Source: Candidatus Thorarchaeota archaeon | Lineage (GTDB): Archaea; Asgardarchaeota; Thorarchaeia; Thorarchaeales; Thorarchaeaceae | Length of the DNA stretch: 64,000 nucleotides | Direction of reading: 5' to 3' | Assembly (NCBI GenBank): GCA_019057475.1 | Contig: DXJO01000038.1 | Location: 20,801 to 84,800, forward strand | In this document: positions 1 to 9,368 of the stretch, piece after piece | How positions within the stretch are numbered: the stretch's first letter is position 1 | Layout: the number at the start of each line of letters is the position of its first letter | Notes under the pieces: generated by a model | The model's database searches: none | Told to the model about the DNA's origin: nothing | Seen by the model: only the letters and a program-made list of their open reading frames with translations | Program-made: the position numbers and the translations under genes

Positions 1-1
1 C

Positions 2-814
2 AGTAGCCGAAAATGGATATGTGACAAATGTCTTGATGACGCAAAGAAGACCCTGCTGAAGGTGTACGATGACTTCTTGGTTCATGACTTAGGAATCAAT
101 CCGGAGTTGATCCAACTGAACTATAGCGGTCATCGTGGATACCATATCAGAGTGCGTGACCCGAAAGTATACAAATTGGGCTCAAATGCGCGTGTCGAAA
201 TTGTGCATTTCATAACTGGAATGGGTTTCGACAGCACAAAAGCAGTTATTATCGATGGCAGCATTCCCCGGGTTTCGCCCCGGAGCTTTCCCGGATGGGC
301 TGGGAAGACTGCCCACGCGATGGTTGAGTTCATCAAGAACATCGACACCTATCTTGGAACGGAACAATGGGTGAAACGTCTGAAGAAGAACAGGACTGCT
401 GCCATAAAGGGGCTCCAGCGAGAGCCGCCCATTATCACCACGGTGCCAGGTATAGGCGTGAAATCTTGGCAAGAGATTGCAGCCAAATCCACTATGGCCT
501 TTGGCGGAGAGATTGATGTGCCAGTAACTCATGACATTCACAGAATCATCCGTCTAATAGGAAGCCTCAATGGCAAGACCGGTTTCCTTGTTTCAGAGCT
601 CACGCGTGATGAAACAGATGATTTCGACCCCTTCGGCGACGCTCTTGCCTTTGACGAAGGTGCGCTTAAGCTGAGAGTCACCGGTGGGCAGGTCAAGGTT
701 CCAAGATTCCGGATTGGTGACGACGCATACGGTCCATACGGGGATGAAGTTGTAGAGCTTCCAATGTCTGCTGCAGTCTTTCTACTGTGCAAAGGAGTGG
801 CTACCATTGAGTGA
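2..814 (+). CDS. priS: DNA primase small (catalytic) subunit PriS, 5' end outside the window
   Basis: C-terminal part of the archaeal/eukaryotic-type primase catalytic subunit, which makes RNA/DNA primers at replication forks. The reading frame is open from base 2, so the gene enters from the left. The first residues contain a CDKCLDD zinc-site element, followed by SGHRGYHIRV, which matches the SGxRGxHxWV motif of PriS. The tail has the acidic segment and conserved hydrophobic end expected of the family. The catalytic DxD lies upstream and is not visible. It overlaps the GINS gene by 8 bases, the usual archaeal primase-GINS pairing. Family call is secure; the start is outside the window. Confidence 0.93.
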   Translation, partial: SSRKWICDKCLDDAKKTLLKVYDDFLVHDLGINPELIQLNYSGHRGYHIRVRDPKVYKLGSNARVEIVHFITGMGFDSTKAVIIDGSIPRVSPRSFPGWAGKTAHAMVEFIKNIDTYLGTEQWVKRLKKNRTAAIKGLQREPPIITTVPGIGVKSWQEIAAKSTMAFGGEIDVPVTHDIHRIIRLIGSLNGKTGFLVSELTRDETDDFDPFGDALAFDEGALKLRVTGGQVKVPRFRIGDDAYGPYGDEVVELPMSAAVFLLCKGVATIE

Positions 815-1442
815 TGTGAGTTATAATGACATAGAGTCTGCCTGGGAACAGGAAACCGCGAACGAGAATCTGCAGGATCTTGAGGACCTGAAGCTCAGTA
901 GAATGATTTCATATCTCTCTGAGATTCGCGTTTCCCTAGCCAAGACAAAAGCAGAAGATCAACTCCAAGCTGATCTTTTCGCACAAGAAGCATTGAACGT
1001 CGAGTTCATGTTGAACGACCTTCTATTACTTCGACAGAATAAGATTCTGAAGGATGCCCTCGCACAAAGGCGTCCAATAGGTACAATGACACTTGCAGAA
1101 GAAGAGTTCTACAATCGTCTTCTGCGAGGAGTCGAAGGACACCAGGAGTTCATCAAAGGCGCTCTGACTGGCACCCCGCCTTCAACTAAAAAACAATCTA
1201 CCAGAAAGAAGCGCAAGAAAGGTGACGATAAATCAGATGTTCCCCCAGAAGAGGCTACGGATTACGTCCTCGTCAGATTTCTGCGGCCTATCAAGGATGC
1301 ATTCATGGGTCTGGACGAAGCCACCTATGGTCCATTCAAGAAAGAGGATATCGCAACCATACCAACAGAGAATGCGCGAGCATGGCTTCTTGATGGTACA
1401 ATTATCAGGGTTGTGCCTGAAGAATTGGAGGCCAAGAAGTGA
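807..1442 (+). CDS. GINS complex subunit (Gins51/Gins15 type)
   Basis: Replication-fork GINS subunit of 211 aa, expected to bridge MCM and primase/polymerase. The N-terminal 110 residues are the helical GINS A domain (leucine-rich helices, FYNRLLRGVEGHQEF). A lysine/serine linker follows, then a C-terminal beta B domain (YVLVRFLRPIKDAFMGLD ... YGPFKKEDIATIP). An A-then-B order is typical of the Sld5/Psf1-like archaeal subunit. The start is TTG at 807, six bases after GGAGTGG; no ATG in this frame fits better. It overlaps priS upstream and shares four bases with the next gene, so the three are one transcription unit. Confidence 0.85.
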   Translation: MSDVSYNDIESAWEQETANENLQDLEDLKLSRMISYLSEIRVSLAKTKAEDQLQADLFAQEALNVEFMLNDLLLLRQNKILKDALAQRRPIGTMTLAEEEFYNRLLRGVEGHQEFIKGALTGTPPSTKKQSTRKKRKKGDDKSDVPPEEATDYVLVRFLRPIKDAFMGLDEATYGPFKKEDIATIPTENARAWLLDGTIIRVVPEELEAKK

Positions 1443-1732
1443 GAGATCCTGAAAATCTTGTCCTTCAGCTCACGGAATTGAGAAACAATATAGTCAGAAT
1501 GCAGAGCGAAATCGAACAGGAATATGAGAAGTTCCAGGTGGCGCTTAGCGGTGTTCTTCGCATCCTCTCAGGAGAGGGCAGCGCGATACTAAAGGCGATT
1601 CAAGGCTCTCCTGAAGAGGTGAAGGGGTATTTGATTCAGCTCGCATCACAGCTTCGCCAGCATACGACTAAATCTTGGGAGTCGTTGAAGATAGAACTGG
1701 ACAACATGATAGAGCTAATCCAAGGGAAATAG
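1439..1732 (+). CDS. Small helical/coiled-coil protein of unknown function
   Basis: 97-aa, almost wholly alpha-helical protein with heptad-like leucine spacing (LTELRNNIVRMQSEIEQEYE, then LIQLASQLRQ and LKIELDNMIELI). It starts at a GTG inside the GINS stop (GTGA overlap), so it is translationally coupled to the replication genes. I recognise no family. A structural or adaptor role near the replisome is only suggested by position. No cysteine, metal or catalytic signature is visible. Confidence 0.6.
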   Translation: MRDPENLVLQLTELRNNIVRMQSEIEQEYEKFQVALSGVLRILSGEGSAILKAIQGSPEEVKGYLIQLASQLRQHTTKSWESLKIELDNMIELIQGK

Positions 1733-1774
1733 GAACAGAAACTTCTAAGAGGGATTAACAACCTCTAGAATCCC

Positions 1775-1963
1775 ATGCCCACGAAGCATCGCGTACCACT
1801 TCTCTTGGTTGGAATCATATGTGTCACACTAGCGATGCTTGGCATCCTTATGCAGCCCTTTGAGAATGCAGGGCTGCTAGAGATACTGGGATACGAAGTG
1901 ATGGTGATTGGCTGTACAGTTCTCCTTCTGTTTCTCCTGTACAAAGGTGGTTTCTCAGAGTAG
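1775..1963 (+). CDS. Small two-TM membrane protein
   Basis: 62-aa hydrophobic protein. Residues 8-26 (LLLVGIICVTLAMLGILM) and 40-58 (VMVIGCTVLLLFLLY) are two transmembrane segments joined by a short acidic loop. It begins 42 bases after the preceding gene on the same strand and is probably in the same transcript. No family is recognised. It may be a real small membrane gene, but coding evidence is limited to length and composition. Confidence 0.45.
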   Translation: MPTKHRVPLLLVGIICVTLAMLGILMQPFENAGLLEILGYEVMVIGCTVLLLFLLYKGGFSE

Positions 1964-2070
1964 GACAGACGCGAAACTCAGGATACCCGTTTGGCTGCCA
2001 CCGGCCGAAGATTTGACACCCGAAAGCAGCGTGTATGTTTTCTCTTTGTAACAGATGTCAGTGATGAAAA

Positions 2071-2079
2071 CTATTAATA
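2071..2079 (+). promoter_or_regulatory. Candidate TATA box of the hdr operon
   Basis: CTATTAATA lies about 64-72 bases upstream of the hdrC start codons, in a 176-base gap that otherwise holds no gene. It resembles an archaeal TATA element and would give a leader of roughly 40 bases. No clear BRE or operator was identified. Confidence 0.3.
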
Positions 2080-2142
2080 CCTGTCAGGAATTCGCAAACG
2101 CACTCAGCACATAGTTCGCTTAGTCTTTGTGGTGCGTTTGTG

Positions 2143-2685
2143 ATGACCGAAACAGAAGAAAAGGCTGATCCGCCAGCCGTGATGATTGAACCCATTGACA
2201 TCTCCAAACTGGATCCGGACTTTCGAGAAGGAATCAGGAGCATGCCCAACGGGGAGGAACTCTCTGCGTGCTTTGCTTGTTCGACTTGTACCGCCGCATG
2301 CCCTATTGCGAACACTTGGAAGTACAAGCCCCATCAGCTGATACGCATGATTCTTCTCGGAATGCGTGAGGAGGTTCTATCCTCTGAGGAAATCTGGCTC
2401 TGTTTGACATGCTTTGAGTGTCAAGAACGCTGCCCACAGAATGTGCGGGTGACAGACATATTCTTCGACTGCAAGAACCTTGCGGCGGAGGAGAGCATGA
2501 TTCCGGACAGCATCGTAGGCCTAGCAAAAGAACTCTTAGACAAGGGCCAGCTCTATGTTGTCACTGCAGATTGGGAACGTGAGGACATGGATCTTGAGCC
2601 AGAAGTTCCAGGTCTCTCTACTGAAGAGTTCAAGGCTATTCTAAAAGGAACTAGAACAGGTCGTATTGTAGGGGGCGATGAATAA
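2143..2685 (+). CDS. hdrC: Heterodisulfide reductase subunit C (HdrC), double [4Fe-4S]
   Basis: Electron-relay subunit that passes electrons from HdrA clusters to HdrB. Two ferredoxin-type cluster motifs are seen: CFACSTCTAACPI near residue 42 and CLTCFECQERCPQ near residue 87. About 180 aa is normal for HdrC. ATG at 2143 is preceded by an in-frame GTG at 2140, and either could be used. The stop is followed directly by the hdrB ATG. No membrane-bound HdrE/HdrD-type segment is present, so this is the soluble, electron-bifurcating type. Confidence 0.93.
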   Translation: MTETEEKADPPAVMIEPIDISKLDPDFREGIRSMPNGEELSACFACSTCTAACPIANTWKYKPHQLIRMILLGMREEVLSSEEIWLCLTCFECQERCPQNVRVTDIFFDCKNLAAEESMIPDSIVGLAKELLDKGQLYVVTADWEREDMDLEPEVPGLSTEEFKAILKGTRTGRIVGGDE

Positions 2686-3552
2686 ATGCCATCATATAAT
2701 TTGTACATGGGTTGTAGTGTACCAGCAAATTATCCAAACTATGAAACTTCTCTGTTTAGAGTTGCAGACAAGTTCGGCATAGAATTGATTTACATGGAGG
2801 GTGTCAGTTGCTGTGGAAGTCCAAATCTCCGCGCGATAGATTATATGGGCTGGCTAATTGTTAATGCAAGGACATTGGCCGTTGCTGAGAAGAATGGTCA
2901 TGACATAGTCACCCCATGCAATGGTTGTTTTGGCTCTCTAAAGGACGTGTACCACTTTCTCATACATAATGCTGATTACAGAGAGAAGGTAAATGCCGAG
3001 CTAAAGAAAACCGGCGTGGAGTTCAAGGGCACTATCAAACCACGCCACTTCATTGAGGCACTATACAACGACATAGGCATTGACGAAATCAAGAAGAAGA
3101 TTACAAAGCCTCTTGATGGGGTAGGAATCGCTATCCATTATGGTTGTCATCTGTTACGCCCAAAAGATGTGACTGAGTTCAAACCAGAGATTTTCGAGGC
3201 TCTCATTAGAGTCACAGGTGCCAGTGTAGTTGAATATCCATTATGGAAGCAGTGCTGTGGTGCCACTGTACTGCCAGTCAATGAAGAACTCGCAATCAGA
3301 CTGGCGCGCGACAAGCTAAAGTCCATGAAGGAGGCGGGAGCAGTCTTCACGACAGTTTCCTGTCCTGCATGCGGAAATCAGCTCGATTTACAACAGCTGG
3401 GATTGAAGGAGTCATATGGGGAAGAGTACAACCTGCCAGTTCTCTTCATCACACAGATTCTGGGGCTTGCGATGGGTATGGGGGACGATGAAGTCGGTCT
3501 CGAGATGAACAGGGTTCCAGCAGATCCGATTCTCAAGCACCTGAGCGGTTGA
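2686..3552 (+). CDS. hdrB: Heterodisulfide reductase subunit B (HdrB)
   Basis: Catalytic subunit with two CCG domains that bind the non-cubane [4Fe-4S] clusters where a disulfide is reduced. Cysteine motifs appear as GVSCCGSP and CNGCFGS in the first half, and YGCHLLRP, KQCCGATV and SCPACGNQ in the second. Its 288 aa match the family. The start ATG abuts the hdrC stop, giving tight coupling, and two bases separate it from the next gene. The natural substrate (CoM-S-S-CoB, another disulfide, or something else) cannot be told from sequence; no methanogenesis gene is visible here. Confidence 0.94.
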   Translation: MPSYNLYMGCSVPANYPNYETSLFRVADKFGIELIYMEGVSCCGSPNLRAIDYMGWLIVNARTLAVAEKNGHDIVTPCNGCFGSLKDVYHFLIHNADYREKVNAELKKTGVEFKGTIKPRHFIEALYNDIGIDEIKKKITKPLDGVGIAIHYGCHLLRPKDVTEFKPEIFEALIRVTGASVVEYPLWKQCCGATVLPVNEELAIRLARDKLKSMKEAGAVFTTVSCPACGNQLDLQQLGLKESYGEEYNLPVLFITQILGLAMGMGDDEVGLEMNRVPADPILKHLSG

Positions 3553-3553
3553 G

Positions 3554-4816
3554 GTGAAGACAGTAGTGTCTGATCCGGTACTAGTCATTGGAGCCGGAGT
3601 AGCAGGATTAACCGCAGCTACTCAGCTGGCAGACTCCGGGATTCGAACTGTACTAGTTGACCGGCTGCCCATTGTTGGTGGAAATGCTATGGACCTGTAC
3701 AAGGCATTCCCAACGGATGATTGCTTCTATTGTTTCGAGGGGAGTCGATCGAGGCCTGGAATTCGGAAGTGCTTCTATAGAAGCGCGATTTTGGACCAGC
3801 CAAATATTGAACTCAAAGTCAATGCCGAAGTCACTGAGATAAGCGGCAGCCCTGGCAAGTTTCAAGCTAAACTTAGCGTAGGTTCACAGTACATTGATTC
3901 AAAGAAGTGCATCATGTGTGGACTTTGCATTGAGCGCTCTAACGCTTTCAGCTTACCTTCGCCACAATGTCAACCTCAGGCAGTGATTTATGACCCTGAG
4001 CTGAGTGACGAGGGCGCCAAGAAGGCAGAAGAGGAGTGCCCGACAAAGGCGATTAATCTGGGCGCCCAATCCTCGGAGGAAACGGTTCAGGTTTCCGACA
4101 TAGTAATTGCTACTGGTTATCATGAGATGAAACCTGTTTCAATAGATGAGTACGGTTACGGCAAGATACCCAATGTAGTTACGCAGTTAGAACTGGCTCA
4201 GATTCTTGACCCCAACGGTAAGTCGGGAGGCGCCTTGGTTCGCCCCTCCGACGATGGTCAGGTAAAGAGGGTGATGATGGTGCAATGTGTGGGCAGTAGA
4301 GATGAGAACTACTACCCCTTCTGCTCCAAGATATGCTGTGTCTATGCGCTAAAGCACGCTAACATCATTGTACTCGAACGAGATGGCACCCAAGTGACAG
4401 TAGTGTACATGGACATCCGAACTTACGACAGACATGAACGCTACTATCGAGTGGCGCGAGATGCAGGTGTCAGATTCGTCCGCGGAAGGGTAAGCAGACT
4501 TGAAGCATGTGAGGATGGAACCTTAGACATCATAGCCTATGATTCGCTGCTTGACAAGTACCTGAAATTCAATGTCGATCTCTTTGTTCTCTCATCAGCA
4601 TTGGAACCGCCAAAGGGCAGTGCTGAGCTGATAAAATCACTCGGTCTACACTCTGCTAGTGGCTTCGTGGGTCCGGCTGACTCCACCTCTGAGAACGAGG
4701 TTGTCGCTGGTGATCATGTTTACGTGTGTGGCGCAGCGACAGGTCCCGCTGAAATTCCTGAGAGTGTTACACAGGCGAGGGCGGTAGTAAGCATGATTCT
4801 ACAAAGTAGGAAGTGA
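3554..4816 (+). CDS. hdrA: HdrA-like FAD subunit, short form with inserted ferredoxin cysteines
   Basis: Flavoprotein related to the bifurcating HdrA core. The N-terminal dinucleotide fold is VLVIGAGVAGLTAATQLA. A cysteine-rich stretch (DDCFYCFEGS, then KKCIMCGLCIERS with further cysteines about 20 and 45 residues on) is placed between FAD half-domains. The second half has the HdrA hallmark MMVQCVGSRDENYYPFCSK. At 420 aa it lacks the C-terminal ferredoxins and N-terminal domain of full HdrA, which the adjacent gene supplies. GTG start one base after the hdrB stop; GTGA overlap with the next gene. The locus thus encodes two HdrA-like flavoproteins. Confidence 0.88.
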   Translation: MKTVVSDPVLVIGAGVAGLTAATQLADSGIRTVLVDRLPIVGGNAMDLYKAFPTDDCFYCFEGSRSRPGIRKCFYRSAILDQPNIELKVNAEVTEISGSPGKFQAKLSVGSQYIDSKKCIMCGLCIERSNAFSLPSPQCQPQAVIYDPELSDEGAKKAEEECPTKAINLGAQSSEETVQVSDIVIATGYHEMKPVSIDEYGYGKIPNVVTQLELAQILDPNGKSGGALVRPSDDGQVKRVMMVQCVGSRDENYYPFCSKICCVYALKHANIIVLERDGTQVTVVYMDIRTYDRHERYYRVARDAGVRFVRGRVSRLEACEDGTLDIIAYDSLLDKYLKFNVDLFVLSSALEPPKGSAELIKSLGLHSASGFVGPADSTSENEVVAGDHVYVCGAATGPAEIPESVTQARAVVSMILQSRK

Positions 4817-6993
4817 AGCGAAAGGTGGCGGACAACAAATCGGCAGTTCTGGTTTGCACGTGCGGCAAGCAGCTTCAACTAGACTACGAGCTAATCAAGA
4901 ACGCTGTCAGCAAGATGAAACTGGCTGCCTCAGTGACAGTCCATGACCTTGTGTGCCAAGAAGAGGGTCTGGCCAAGATATCAGAACTGGTCGACAAACA
5001 TGGTGGCCGTGTCGTAATCGCCGCCTGCACCAACCAGAAAATACAGCCGCGCATTGACGAGCAGCTAGAATTAAACGGAAAGGGCTCCACCCAGTTGCAG
5101 TACGTGAACATCCGTGAGCACTCTGCATGGGTACATGAGAACCAGGAAGAAGCAACCAGAAAAGCGATAGACATGATTAGGGGCGTCCTCGCGCGATCTG
5201 CAGGCTCCACACCTCGCCAAGTCGAGAAGAAAAATATCCCCAGTCATGTGACAGTCGTTGGCGGTGGGATTGCCGGGATTGAAGCCGCGCTGAGCTTGTC
5301 CAATCTAGGATATGAAGTGACACTGATTGAGCTCGAAGAGGAACTAGGAGGACATGTCATTCTCCTTCCTGTGGTAGCTCCAACAGGCAAGTCTGGAAAA
5401 GAAATCCTAACTGGCAGGCTTGATGCACTTCAAAAGAATAAAGGCATCAACGTGATGACAAAGACTCGAGTTAAGTTCGTTGAAGGCGAGATGGGCAGTT
5501 TCATAGTGCATTACACCACGGATGAGAATGAAAACGAGAAGACCATTGAAACATCAGCCATAGTGATGGCAACTGGATTCAGAGAGTTCAAACCCACAAT
5601 GATGGATGAGTACAGATACGGGAAGAATCCTGATGTCCTCACCCAGTTCGAGCTGTCCTGCATGCTCTCGGAAGGGGCTCTTGCACGGCCCTCGGATGGC
5701 GAAGAAGTTAAGGACATTGTCATGGTGCAGTGTGTTGGAAGCCGAGATGAGGAATACAAGCGTGACTGCAGTAAACTATGTTGCACGTTTGCGATTGACA
5801 ATTCACTATCGATTATCGAGAAAGTTCCAGATGCGAAGATACGCGTTATCTACATGGACATCCGCGTACCATTCGAGCATGAGATGATATACAAGGAATC
5901 ACGTGACAAGGGCGTCGACTACATTCGCGGTCGTATCAGTAGAGTATGGGAAACGGATGGAAAAACACGCGTCCAGTTCTACGATTCCCTTCTGAATCAG
6001 TATTTTGAGGTCACCCCTGATCTAGTTGTCCTATCATCGGCTATTCTTCCGCCAGAAGGCACCAGAGAACTCTCGGAGACCCTTGGTTATTTGGTTGAAG
6101 ATGATGGTCATATCAAGGAGCTATATGGTAAGCTTCGGCGGAATGAAACTCGCAGACGCGGGGTAATAGCTGTAGGTGGAGTCACTCGGCCACAGTTCGT
6201 TTTTGAGGCGGTCACTGATGCCCAGGCAGGGGCATTGATGTTACATACTGAACTTCAAGGCGGTAGCATCGAGGGCGTGGCACGTGGTGCAGTTCTGAAC
6301 GTTGATGATTGCGTGGGATGCAGCCTCTGCGCGCAGCAATGTCCTCGTGGAGTGCCCCTGATGATTGAGCAGACAGACAAAGAGGAAGAGGATGAAGAGC
6401 AGAAATTCATCTTCATTGCATCGATTGATACTCTACTCTGTCACGCGTGTGGAGTCTGTCAGAGCCTTTGCCCCACTGGAGCAACGCAGCTAAACTTCCT
6501 CACCAATGAACAACTCTGGTCAGAGATAGAGGCCACACTCGAAGGAGCAGGTCCAGACTATCCAATCACCCTGTGTTTCTATTGTGAGGAGTGTTCGGTT
6601 TCCACAATTGATATTGTGGGAACTAGAAAGATGAACTACCCCGCAAGTACTCGTCTGATTCCTGTCCCATGTGCAGGTCGGGTTTCCATTATTGACATCT
6701 TAAAGGCACTTGAAAGCGGAGCCAGCACAGTGATGATCGCAGCCTGTGAAACTGATAGGTGCCATATCGGAGGCACTGGGAATGAGATAGCACAGGTCCA
6801 AGTGGATGTGGCACGAGAGATACTCACTGCCATCGGTTGGAAGGGTGAGCGGGTTGATATGTTCAGGATGTTCAGCGCCGAACCTGAAAGATTCACGACT
6901 GCAATCAATGAGATGGTGAAACGTTCAAAGGAATTAGGTCCAACTCCTGTCCATCAAGGAACCTCAGGCAAGTGGATGGAGGCGAGCAAGTGA
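4813..6993 (+). CDS. hdrA: HdrA-MvhD fusion protein
   Basis: Large bifurcating flavoprotein fused to the MvhD/FlpD [2Fe-2S] domain. Order: HdrA N-terminal domain (residues 1-130, VLVCTCGK, DLVCQEEGL), FAD fold (VVGGGIAGIEAALSLSNLG near 148), the HdrA signature MVQCVGSRDEEYK, two ferredoxin motifs near residues 500 and 543 (CVGCSLCAQQCP, CHACGVCQSLCP), then MvhD from about 585 (CFYCEECSVSTIDIVG, PVPCAGRV, AACETDRCH). In methanogens MvhD connects hydrogenase or formate dehydrogenase to HdrA; no hydrogenase genes are visible here, so the electron donor is unknown. GTG start overlaps the upstream stop. Confidence 0.93.
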   Translation: MKRKVADNKSAVLVCTCGKQLQLDYELIKNAVSKMKLAASVTVHDLVCQEEGLAKISELVDKHGGRVVIAACTNQKIQPRIDEQLELNGKGSTQLQYVNIREHSAWVHENQEEATRKAIDMIRGVLARSAGSTPRQVEKKNIPSHVTVVGGGIAGIEAALSLSNLGYEVTLIELEEELGGHVILLPVVAPTGKSGKEILTGRLDALQKNKGINVMTKTRVKFVEGEMGSFIVHYTTDENENEKTIETSAIVMATGFREFKPTMMDEYRYGKNPDVLTQFELSCMLSEGALARPSDGEEVKDIVMVQCVGSRDEEYKRDCSKLCCTFAIDNSLSIIEKVPDAKIRVIYMDIRVPFEHEMIYKESRDKGVDYIRGRISRVWETDGKTRVQFYDSLLNQYFEVTPDLVVLSSAILPPEGTRELSETLGYLVEDDGHIKELYGKLRRNETRRRGVIAVGGVTRPQFVFEAVTDAQAGALMLHTELQGGSIEGVARGAVLNVDDCVGCSLCAQQCPRGVPLMIEQTDKEEEDEEQKFIFIASIDTLLCHACGVCQSLCPTGATQLNFLTNEQLWSEIEATLEGAGPDYPITLCFYCEECSVSTIDIVGTRKMNYPASTRLIPVPCAGRVSIIDILKALESGASTVMIAACETDRCHIGGTGNEIAQVQVDVAREILTAIGWKGERVDMFRMFSAEPERFTTAINEMVKRSKELGPTPVHQGTSGKWMEASK

Positions 6994-9254
6994 GCGACGT
7001 TGCGACGGAGAAATCAATGGCTCCCAAACGCCAGCGCATGATGGACATGGTTCTCTTCATTGGAGGTCTCAAGGAAGAGTCCGCAATACCTCCGAGCAAG
7101 GTCAATGAGGAAATCGAGAATCTGAAACGTGATGTTACACCTCTTACAGAATCTATTCTGGAGTTTCCAGATGCATACCTGGCCGAGTTCATAGGAGTGG
7201 CCCAACGAACAAGAATGGTAGAACAGATTCATAATCCATCTGTTCTCCCTGAGGCGGTTGCCAGTCTGGAATCAGCCCTCACCAAAATAGACTCCGAAGC
7301 TGTTTCAGGCCTTCTAGTACTACTGAGGAACTCACTAAACCGCACGGAAAGTACTGACGAAGCACCAGAGGGGGGTGTGGCTGGGGACATTGAGGCAATA
7401 CTGAACCCTCTGCCAGAATTAATCTCCAAGATAGATTCAACCATAGGTGAATACGAGGAAACGGCAAGGTCCAATGCAGAGGCGGCAACAATTAAGCTAA
7501 CATCGCTGATTGACACCTTGGAGAACCTCACCTCTGACATGGAATCGGATGCTGACGCAACACTTGATGGATTCCAGAAGCTCGGGGCAAAGACCAGATA
7601 TGGTCCGTTTCTGCGGGCTGCGGCACAGCTCAAACGCGGCAAGAGAGAAGGAAGAATCGATGATGAACTGTTCCTTCAACTACTTACAGCTAATCTGCTC
7701 ACCGAGCTCCGCCGAGGCGTCATCATGTTTATTTTGAACAAAGTGGGCTCAAGAACAGTTCCTCAACTCGGCGAGCTTATAAAAACACACCCCTCCGAGG
7801 TTCAGAAGGTCATTGTGAGCATGTTCGAGAGGGGTGAAGTTGAGATGGTGGGCCTTGACGGCGACTCTCCTATCTTTGCACGAGTCATGACCGACACGCC
7901 CGGTACAACGCTTGTGTTGAAGCAGATTATCCAACAACTCCGTGGAATGCTTGGTTCCCTTGATGAATCACTCCGCACATCAACCGAGTCCATGCTTGGG
8001 GCATTGGATCGACACTTGGAACGACTGGTCCTACTTGGCGCCTACGAGGAGGCATCTCTTGCTGAAACACTGAATGAATTGCGGGAGAGCACTGATTCAG
8101 CGACCGAAGCTGTCTTGAGTAGTCCGACCTCAGACACCTCTGAAGAGCTTCAGCTACTGGTTTCTGCTGGTCTTGAGGCATTTACACGATTCAGGCTCAA
8201 GATAGCGTTAGAGAAGGGCCCGAATCTTGTTTCCGATACCAACGTCTATGGCGAGAAACTCGACCCAGAAGTCTACAAGACTATGATGAATAGCTATCTT
8301 GACAATGAGCTCGAGCGAGGTACTATGCTGATTCTAATCCGTGAGCTTGGAGCCATGAGCGCCAAGGACTTGGCTGAGAAGACCAAGATTCCCCAGGATA
8401 GGATATTCAGCCATCTTCTAAGGATGAAGCGGGACGAACTCTTGCTCCTCGCCGGTGAGGAACACGGATACGTTCTGTACGATGTACCCCGAACACTTAG
8501 CGAGGCCGAAATCGCTACCAAAACCGTTTCCGACCTTGCGTTCCAACTCGCCTCCGCCAGAATTGAGCTTGAATCAGTATTAGGTGACTTCAAGGCTGAA
8601 AATATCGGGAAGCTGGCAACCTCCTTGGAAACCTTCTCAAAAGCGCGCGACAAACTGGAAAAGGTGACAGTCAAAGGCTCAGTCATTGCCGAGTCAGTGC
8701 TGAAGGGCGTGGAAGACAAAGTAAGGTCCGCTGTAGCAATGACATACCGGACCCGCGCAAAGCTCCCGAGCACGCGCTCCAAGGTAACGATTGAAGAGCT
8801 AATGGATGTGGATGTTCCGTCAGTTCTGGAGGAATATCGTTCTCAAATGGGCTACGCTCCTCTTCTAGGCTTCGGGACCATTGAATGGGAACAGTCTAAA
8901 TGTCTAGGATGCAAATCGTGTGAGATTGACTGTCCCGAGGATGCAATCGAGCTCAAGCCCGTGATAGATGTGCAGGAGTTCTTCGAGTTATCTGAAGAGT
9001 CCATGAAGAACCTTCCAGTGAATAAGGCACTATTCTACCAGACCGTACGAAACCTCGCCACGAAGAAACCCGTAAAACGCATCAGGCTGGCGAACGAAGC
9101 TCCTGGTTTTGGCACAATTGAGGTGGACCTCTGGCTCTGCGTGGGATGCCGGACCTGTGTCAGACGATGTCCAGGACCTGAAAATGGAGCCCTTGAACTC
9201 GTGCTGAAGTGGAACTTGCCCGAGGTTGTCAAACAGATCACGTCAGAAACTTAG
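6990..9254 (+). CDS. Winged-helix/coiled-coil protein with C-terminal double [4Fe-4S] ferredoxin
   Basis: Unusual 754-aa protein translationally coupled to HdrA-MvhD. Start chosen as GTG 6990 (GTGA overlap with the upstream stop), eight bases after GGAGG; an in-frame GTG at 6972 lacks that site. Long helical regions (approx. residues 100-230, 310-430, 510-630) are interrupted by two winged-helix-like segments (LLTELRRGVIMFILNKVGS near 240 and LERGTMLILIRELGAMSAK near 440, each followed by a recognition-helix pattern and wing). The end is a ferredoxin: CLGCKSCEIDCPEDAIE near 637 and CVGCRTCVRRCPGPENG near 716. It could be an Fe-S-sensing regulator or a large electron-transfer adaptor. I know no named family with this layout. 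Confidence 0.8.
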   Translation: MSDVATEKSMAPKRQRMMDMVLFIGGLKEESAIPPSKVNEEIENLKRDVTPLTESILEFPDAYLAEFIGVAQRTRMVEQIHNPSVLPEAVASLESALTKIDSEAVSGLLVLLRNSLNRTESTDEAPEGGVAGDIEAILNPLPELISKIDSTIGEYEETARSNAEAATIKLTSLIDTLENLTSDMESDADATLDGFQKLGAKTRYGPFLRAAAQLKRGKREGRIDDELFLQLLTANLLTELRRGVIMFILNKVGSRTVPQLGELIKTHPSEVQKVIVSMFERGEVEMVGLDGDSPIFARVMTDTPGTTLVLKQIIQQLRGMLGSLDESLRTSTESMLGALDRHLERLVLLGAYEEASLAETLNELRESTDSATEAVLSSPTSDTSEELQLLVSAGLEAFTRFRLKIALEKGPNLVSDTNVYGEKLDPEVYKTMMNSYLDNELERGTMLILIRELGAMSAKDLAEKTKIPQDRIFSHLLRMKRDELLLLAGEEHGYVLYDVPRTLSEAEIATKTVSDLAFQLASARIELESVLGDFKAENIGKLATSLETFSKARDKLEKVTVKGSVIAESVLKGVEDKVRSAVAMTYRTRAKLPSTRSKVTIEELMDVDVPSVLEEYRSQMGYAPLLGFGTIEWEQSKCLGCKSCEIDCPEDAIELKPVIDVQEFFELSEESMKNLPVNKALFYQTVRNLATKKPVKRIRLANEAPGFGTIEVDLWLCVGCRTCVRRCPGPENGALELVLKWNLPEVVKQITSET

Positions 9255-9368
9255 TCCAGTTCTGGCTATTCAACAGAAACCAACCCTCTTCTATTGCTGA
9301 TTCATAACTGAAATATACTACCACATTGAAGCGTTGTTACCAGAACTATCACAGGGGAGCATGCTATC

